In this document: piece after piece, positions 61,645 through 64,000 of the stretch
How the letters are laid out: every line of letters starts with the position of its first letter
Position numbering within the stretch: the first letter of the stretch is position 1
Assembly (NCBI GenBank): GCA_030603805.1
Contig: JAUVXD010000006.1
Location: 58,327 to 122,326, forward strand
From: Acholeplasmataceae bacterium
GTDB lineage: Bacteria > Bacillota_I > Bacilli_A > Acholeplasmatales > Acholeplasmataceae
DNA length: 64,000 nucleotides
Direction: 5' to 3'
The notes under the pieces: generated by a model
The model's input: the letters and a program-made list of their open reading frames with translations, nothing else
Database searches by the model: none
What the model was told of the DNA's origin: nothing
Position numbers and translations under genes: made by a program

Positions 61645-62613
61645 TTAGGTTTTTGACTTAATCGATTTCTTATGCTCGTAGAGGAGTTGATCTGCTTTAC
61701 GCATCAGTTTGGTGATATCAAATTCATGATTGATTTCACACTCATTAAAGGAAACAATGCCATATGATATCGAAGCTATTGGTGATAAATTTCCAAATAA
61801 CTCTGAAATATCTTTCATGTAGCGATGTGCGACTTTTTCTTGCGTGTTGTTAAAGATGATAACAAACTCATCACCACCAATTCGAAATATTTCACCAATT
61901 TGAGTGAGCATCTTTTGTGTTAAACTCACAAATTCTATAAGCAATCTATCTCCTGCATCGTGTCCTAATTGATCATTAACTTCCTTGAAAGCATTAAAAT
62001 CAATTAGTGAAAGACTGTGAGTTTGATCTTTTAAAGAGACCAAATAATGTTCTTTAACATATTCGTTAAAATATCTGCGATTGAAACAGCCGGTCAGCGA
62101 GTCTTCTCTCGCCATTTGACTTAAAAGAGCATTGTAGCGATTAAGTTCAGCGTTTTGTTTTTCTATGAGTCTTTTTGAATTGACTAAATCGCTGTTCAAT
62201 TTACTTATTTCCTCATATACTTTAAAATCTTGATTTTGAACTCTTTTCTGTAAATCTCGAATTTGATTAACTTGTTGTGAGTTCATGATCATCATTTTTT
62301 TCATGATTTCGATGTCTGTAGATTGGTTAAATAAAATGAATAGATAGATGAATTGTCCATCTTTGATGCCATTATATTGGCAAGTGTAAACTGTATCTTC
62401 TAATCTTATCATAAGACTTTGATTAATGACCACCTGTTTTTCATCAACAAGCGGATTAAACCGCTTATCTAGATGTTCTTTATCCTTTATGATTAAAGAT
62501 GAGAAATCACAATCCAAATATTTTGAAAAAATAGATTCAGAAGGTAATACTTGTGAGATTCTATTGTTTGAATCTATGACAACAACACAATCATTAAGTT
62601 GAGTATTAATCAT
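61645..62613 (-). CDS. Sensor-GGDEF diguanylate cyclase coupled to the B12-binding protein
   Basis: A 322-aa soluble protein. Residues 1-105 resemble a PAS-like fold (CVVVIDSNNRISQVLPSES), about 108-165 form a coiled coil (NQIRDLQKRVQ to KQNAELNRYN), and the GGDEF domain starts at DSLTGCFNRRYF, with SLIDFNAFKEVNDQLGHDAGD and GGDEF at 246-250. No RxxD inhibitory site precedes it. The ATG at 62613 follows AGGTGA and overlaps the upstream stop by eight bases, so the two proteins are made together. It probably acts as the output of that sensor. Confidence 0.88.
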   Translation of the reverse strand: MINTQLNDCVVVIDSNNRISQVLPSESIFSKYLDCDFSSLIIKDKEHLDKRFNPLVDEKQVVINQSLMIRLEDTVYTCQYNGIKDGQFIYLFILFNQSTDIEIMKKMMIMNSQQVNQIRDLQKRVQNQDFKVYEEISKLNSDLVNSKRLIEKQNAELNRYNALLSQMAREDSLTGCFNRRYFNEYVKEHYLVSLKDQTHSLSLIDFNAFKEVNDQLGHDAGDRLLIEFVSLTQKMLTQIGEIFRIGGDEFVIIFNNTQEKVAHRYMKDISELFGNLSPIASISYGIVSFNECEINHEFDITKLMRKADQLLYEHKKSIKSKT

Positions 62614-63637
62614 TTGTATCACCTAACAAAGACAAGCCTAATCGGACTGCATGTTCTGCATTATCTGCAAACCCATCTGCACCTATTTTCTTCCATAAAT
62701 CGGGTGTTTCATTAAAAATCTTTCCACCTACTATGATTTTTATTTGATGTGTTCTAGGTTCTTTTTTTACAGATTCAATCAGTTGTTTAACCTCAACTAG
62801 ATGCATCGGTGTAGTTGCAGAAACAGCAAGTAAGTCTGTTGGTTTTTCAATTAAATGATTTAAAACGACCTTAATTGGAATATTAGAACCTAAATAATAT
62901 GAATCAAACTTAGACATTTCAAAAAAGTCGGCAACCATGCGCATTCCGATTTCATGCAACTCATCACCAGCACAAACAGCTGTAACCGAATATTTGGCTT
63001 TAGCTTTGTTTTCAAAAAGCTTGCCATAGAGTTTGCCAATCATGGTTTGGATTGCTGCTGTAATGTAATGCTCTTTGGCAACAGAAATGATTTGTTGATG
63101 CCATAAATCCCCTACTTTGATGAGTGTGGGTTGGAGTAGATCTAAGTAAATGTCTTTAATCGTCGCCCCTTGATTTATAAGAATCATTATGTGTTCATAA
63201 GCAGCGTCAATGTTCATATTGATTAAGTGGTTTAAGAAAATGTCTAGTTCTATTTTCTTCGTGTGTGCCAAGTGAAAGGCTGAAATAAAACGATTGATTC
63301 CTAATTTGTAAAAATGAAGTGCTTCTTCCTTCAATTGCTTATCCAACATATCGTTAAAAACACTTATGGTATTTTCAAAGTGCATTTCCATACTTTTTAG
63401 ATTAAATGATAAATGGTATGCCAAAGAACCAAACCAGTCCATATAATTCGTAAAAATGCTTAATTCTTTGAACTCTAAGGATGAAGATAAATATCCCAAG
63501 GTATATTTTGTATCTTGAAGGTACTTATTTTTGATAAGTGCAATGTCTTCTCTTTGCTCTAGATCTCTTTGGTATATCTCTATGGCGACTTGCTCAATTT
63601 CGTTTAAAAAAGTTTCATTCGAGTTAATTTTACGCAT
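62606..63637 (-). CDS. CarH-like cobalamin-binding sensor without a DNA-binding domain
   Basis: A 343-aa soluble protein. Residues 1-100 are an unassigned helical region. About 110-205 is the four-helix cap of B12 sensors, and 215-340 a Rossmann-type B12 domain. The W-x9-EH signature of B12 photoreceptors is intact: Trp179, then Glu189-His190. His180 next to the Trp matches the His that captures cobalt after illumination in Thermus CarH. The lower-ligand motif is ELHEIG (His228), a Glu variant of DxHxxG. SATTP (273-277) and IVGG (302-305) line the nucleotide tail. The MerR domain of CarH/LitR is missing. AAGGAGG ribosome site. Confidence 0.85.
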   Translation of the reverse strand: MRKINSNETFLNEIEQVAIEIYQRDLEQREDIALIKNKYLQDTKYTLGYLSSSLEFKELSIFTNYMDWFGSLAYHLSFNLKSMEMHFENTISVFNDMLDKQLKEEALHFYKLGINRFISAFHLAHTKKIELDIFLNHLINMNIDAAYEHIMILINQGATIKDIYLDLLQPTLIKVGDLWHQQIISVAKEHYITAAIQTMIGKLYGKLFENKAKAKYSVTAVCAGDELHEIGMRMVADFFEMSKFDSYYLGSNIPIKVVLNHLIEKPTDLLAVSATTPMHLVEVKQLIESVKKEPRTHQIKIIVGGKIFNETPDLWKKIGADGFADNAEHAVRLGLSLLGDTND

Positions 63638-63649
63638 AAGAACCTCCTT

Positions 63650-63667
63650 ATTAAATGGGCATTTAAT
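63650..63667. promoter_or_regulatory. Perfect inverted repeat in the 5' leader of the B12-sensor gene
   Basis: ATTAAATG-GG-CATTTAAT is an 8-bp inverted repeat adjoining the ribosome site. It could be an operator or fold over the ribosome site in mRNA. Confidence 0.4.
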
Positions 63668-63788
63668 GAATAAAAAACATTTTTAGTCATCGATATTTCA
63701 ATACATATGAAACTATCTTATGCCCATAATTTTATAGACATCATGACTACTTTAACTATAACATAATATCTTATATTAAATTCTTACG

Positions 63789-63820
63789 ATTATATTAAAT
63801 ACGGTTTCGTATACTAGTAT
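63789..63820 (-). promoter_or_regulatory. Possible regulated promoter of the B12-sensor operon
   Basis: TATAAT (63789-63794, minus strand) lacks a recognisable -35. Where it should be, two palindromes abut: ATACG-GTTT-CGTAT (63799-63812) and ATACTAGTAT (63811-63820). This looks like a binding site for a regulator. The leader between here and the gene (63668-63788) shows no open frame. Confidence 0.4.
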
Positions 63821-63900
63821 TCTACTTATAAGACAATCTTTTTAAACAATTTGCTATTTTTGCATTAAAATAGACCTGACTTTTGCATCTTCAATAGAGT

Positions 63901-63942
63901 AAAACCGACCTTACAGCCTCATTGAGCCGTTGGATCGGTTTT
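63901..63942. terminator. Terminator upstream of the B12-sensor operon
   Basis: Outer stem AAAACCGA/TCGGTTTT (63901-63908 and 63935-63942) with T runs on both strands; it likely ends the minus-strand gene entering from the right edge. Confidence 0.6.
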
Positions 63943-63960
63943 TATTATGTAGTGAATAGA

Positions 63961-64000
63961 TTAAATTAGTTTTTTTATTTCCTTTTTAAACTTTTCAACT
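63961..64000 (-). CDS. C-terminal end of a gene cut by the right edge
   Basis: On the minus strand the last 40 bases read VEKFKKEIKKLI then TAA (63961-63963), followed 18 bases later by a terminator. The lysine-rich tail and terminator placement suggest a true gene end, but too little is present to name it. Confidence 0.4.
   Translation of the reverse strand, partial: VEKFKKEIKKLI

Noticed and set aside
61645..63637. Methyltransferase corrinoid protein or methylmalonyl-CoA mutase subunit
   Set aside because: The W-x9-EH cap signature and adjacent His fit sensor proteins; no methyltransferase or mutase partner is nearby.
1..64000. CRISPR arrays, insertion sequences, prophage genes or replication origin
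   Set aside because: No regularly spaced repeats, transposase, integrase, phage structural gene or DnaA-box cluster was seen in the window.

Overview
The window looks like chromosome from a low-GC member of the Mycoplasmatota close to Acholeplasma or Izemoplasma; I infer this from gene content and cannot name a species. Supporting signs are the AT-rich sequence, many lipoproteins and Sec-anchored surface proteins with InlB-type or bacterial-Ig repeats, many ABC transporters, and no cell-wall genes. TGA is used as a stop (phoP, pstA and the DrrA-type ATPase end in TGA) and the only tRNA-Trp seen has anticodon CCA. The genetic code is therefore the standard one, unlike Mycoplasma and Spiroplasma. 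Most genes lie on the minus strand.

Layout. 1-5150: oligopeptide ABC transporter (oppA, oppB and a truncated oppC). 5390-9420: peroxiredoxin plus pyruvate:ferredoxin oxidoreductase. 9580-12762: four tRNA genes (Leu, Gln, His, Trp) around two unrecognised membrane or surface proteins. 12792-19840: a complete phosphate regulon, pstS-pstC-pstA-pstB-phoU-phoP-phoR, behind a Pho-box-like promoter; its PstS appears circularly permuted. 19907-22690: DrrAB-type ABC exporter, a free-standing structured RNA resembling 6S RNA, and a DUF2161-type protein. 22791-25873: guanine deaminase, luciferase-like monooxygenase, MATE pump. 25933-29516: phosphonate-type ABC transporter. 29692-35000: S41-protease lipoprotein with InlB repeats, VanZ-like protein, cupin, P-loop kinase and an ECF substrate-binding protein.

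35057-41392: a sugar-acid operon in the order uxaE, PfkB kinase, gnd, uxuB, larA-like, with a consensus promoter and an operator-like inverted repeat. The gene set suggests a route from tagaturonate or fructuronate through mannonate and gluconate into the pentose phosphate pathway, instead of the usual KDG/KDPG route. 41620-43272: an InlB/leucine-rich-repeat lipoprotein gene broken by one in-frame TAA. 43337-46434: arsenic resistance operon (arsR, ArsP-like permease, thioredoxin-like protein, acr3, arsC). 46672-54010: NhaC antiporter, an oppA-like gene that has lost its signal peptide, and a heterodimeric ABC exporter. 54013-58342: two MFS transporters, an NTF2-like protein, tRNA-Pro and ChrA.

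58379-63820: a signalling region with an M28-type membrane peptidase translationally coupled to a GAF-GGDEF protein, a polytopic membrane protein, and an operon of a CarH-like cobalamin-binding (probable light-sensing) protein coupled to a sensor-GGDEF diguanylate cyclase. The last bases hold the 3' end of another minus-strand gene.

The strongest leads are the LarA-containing sugar-acid operon, the B12-sensor/diguanylate-cyclase pair, the permuted PstS and the 6S-like RNA. All functions are inferred from sequence reading alone; no database search or computation was run.
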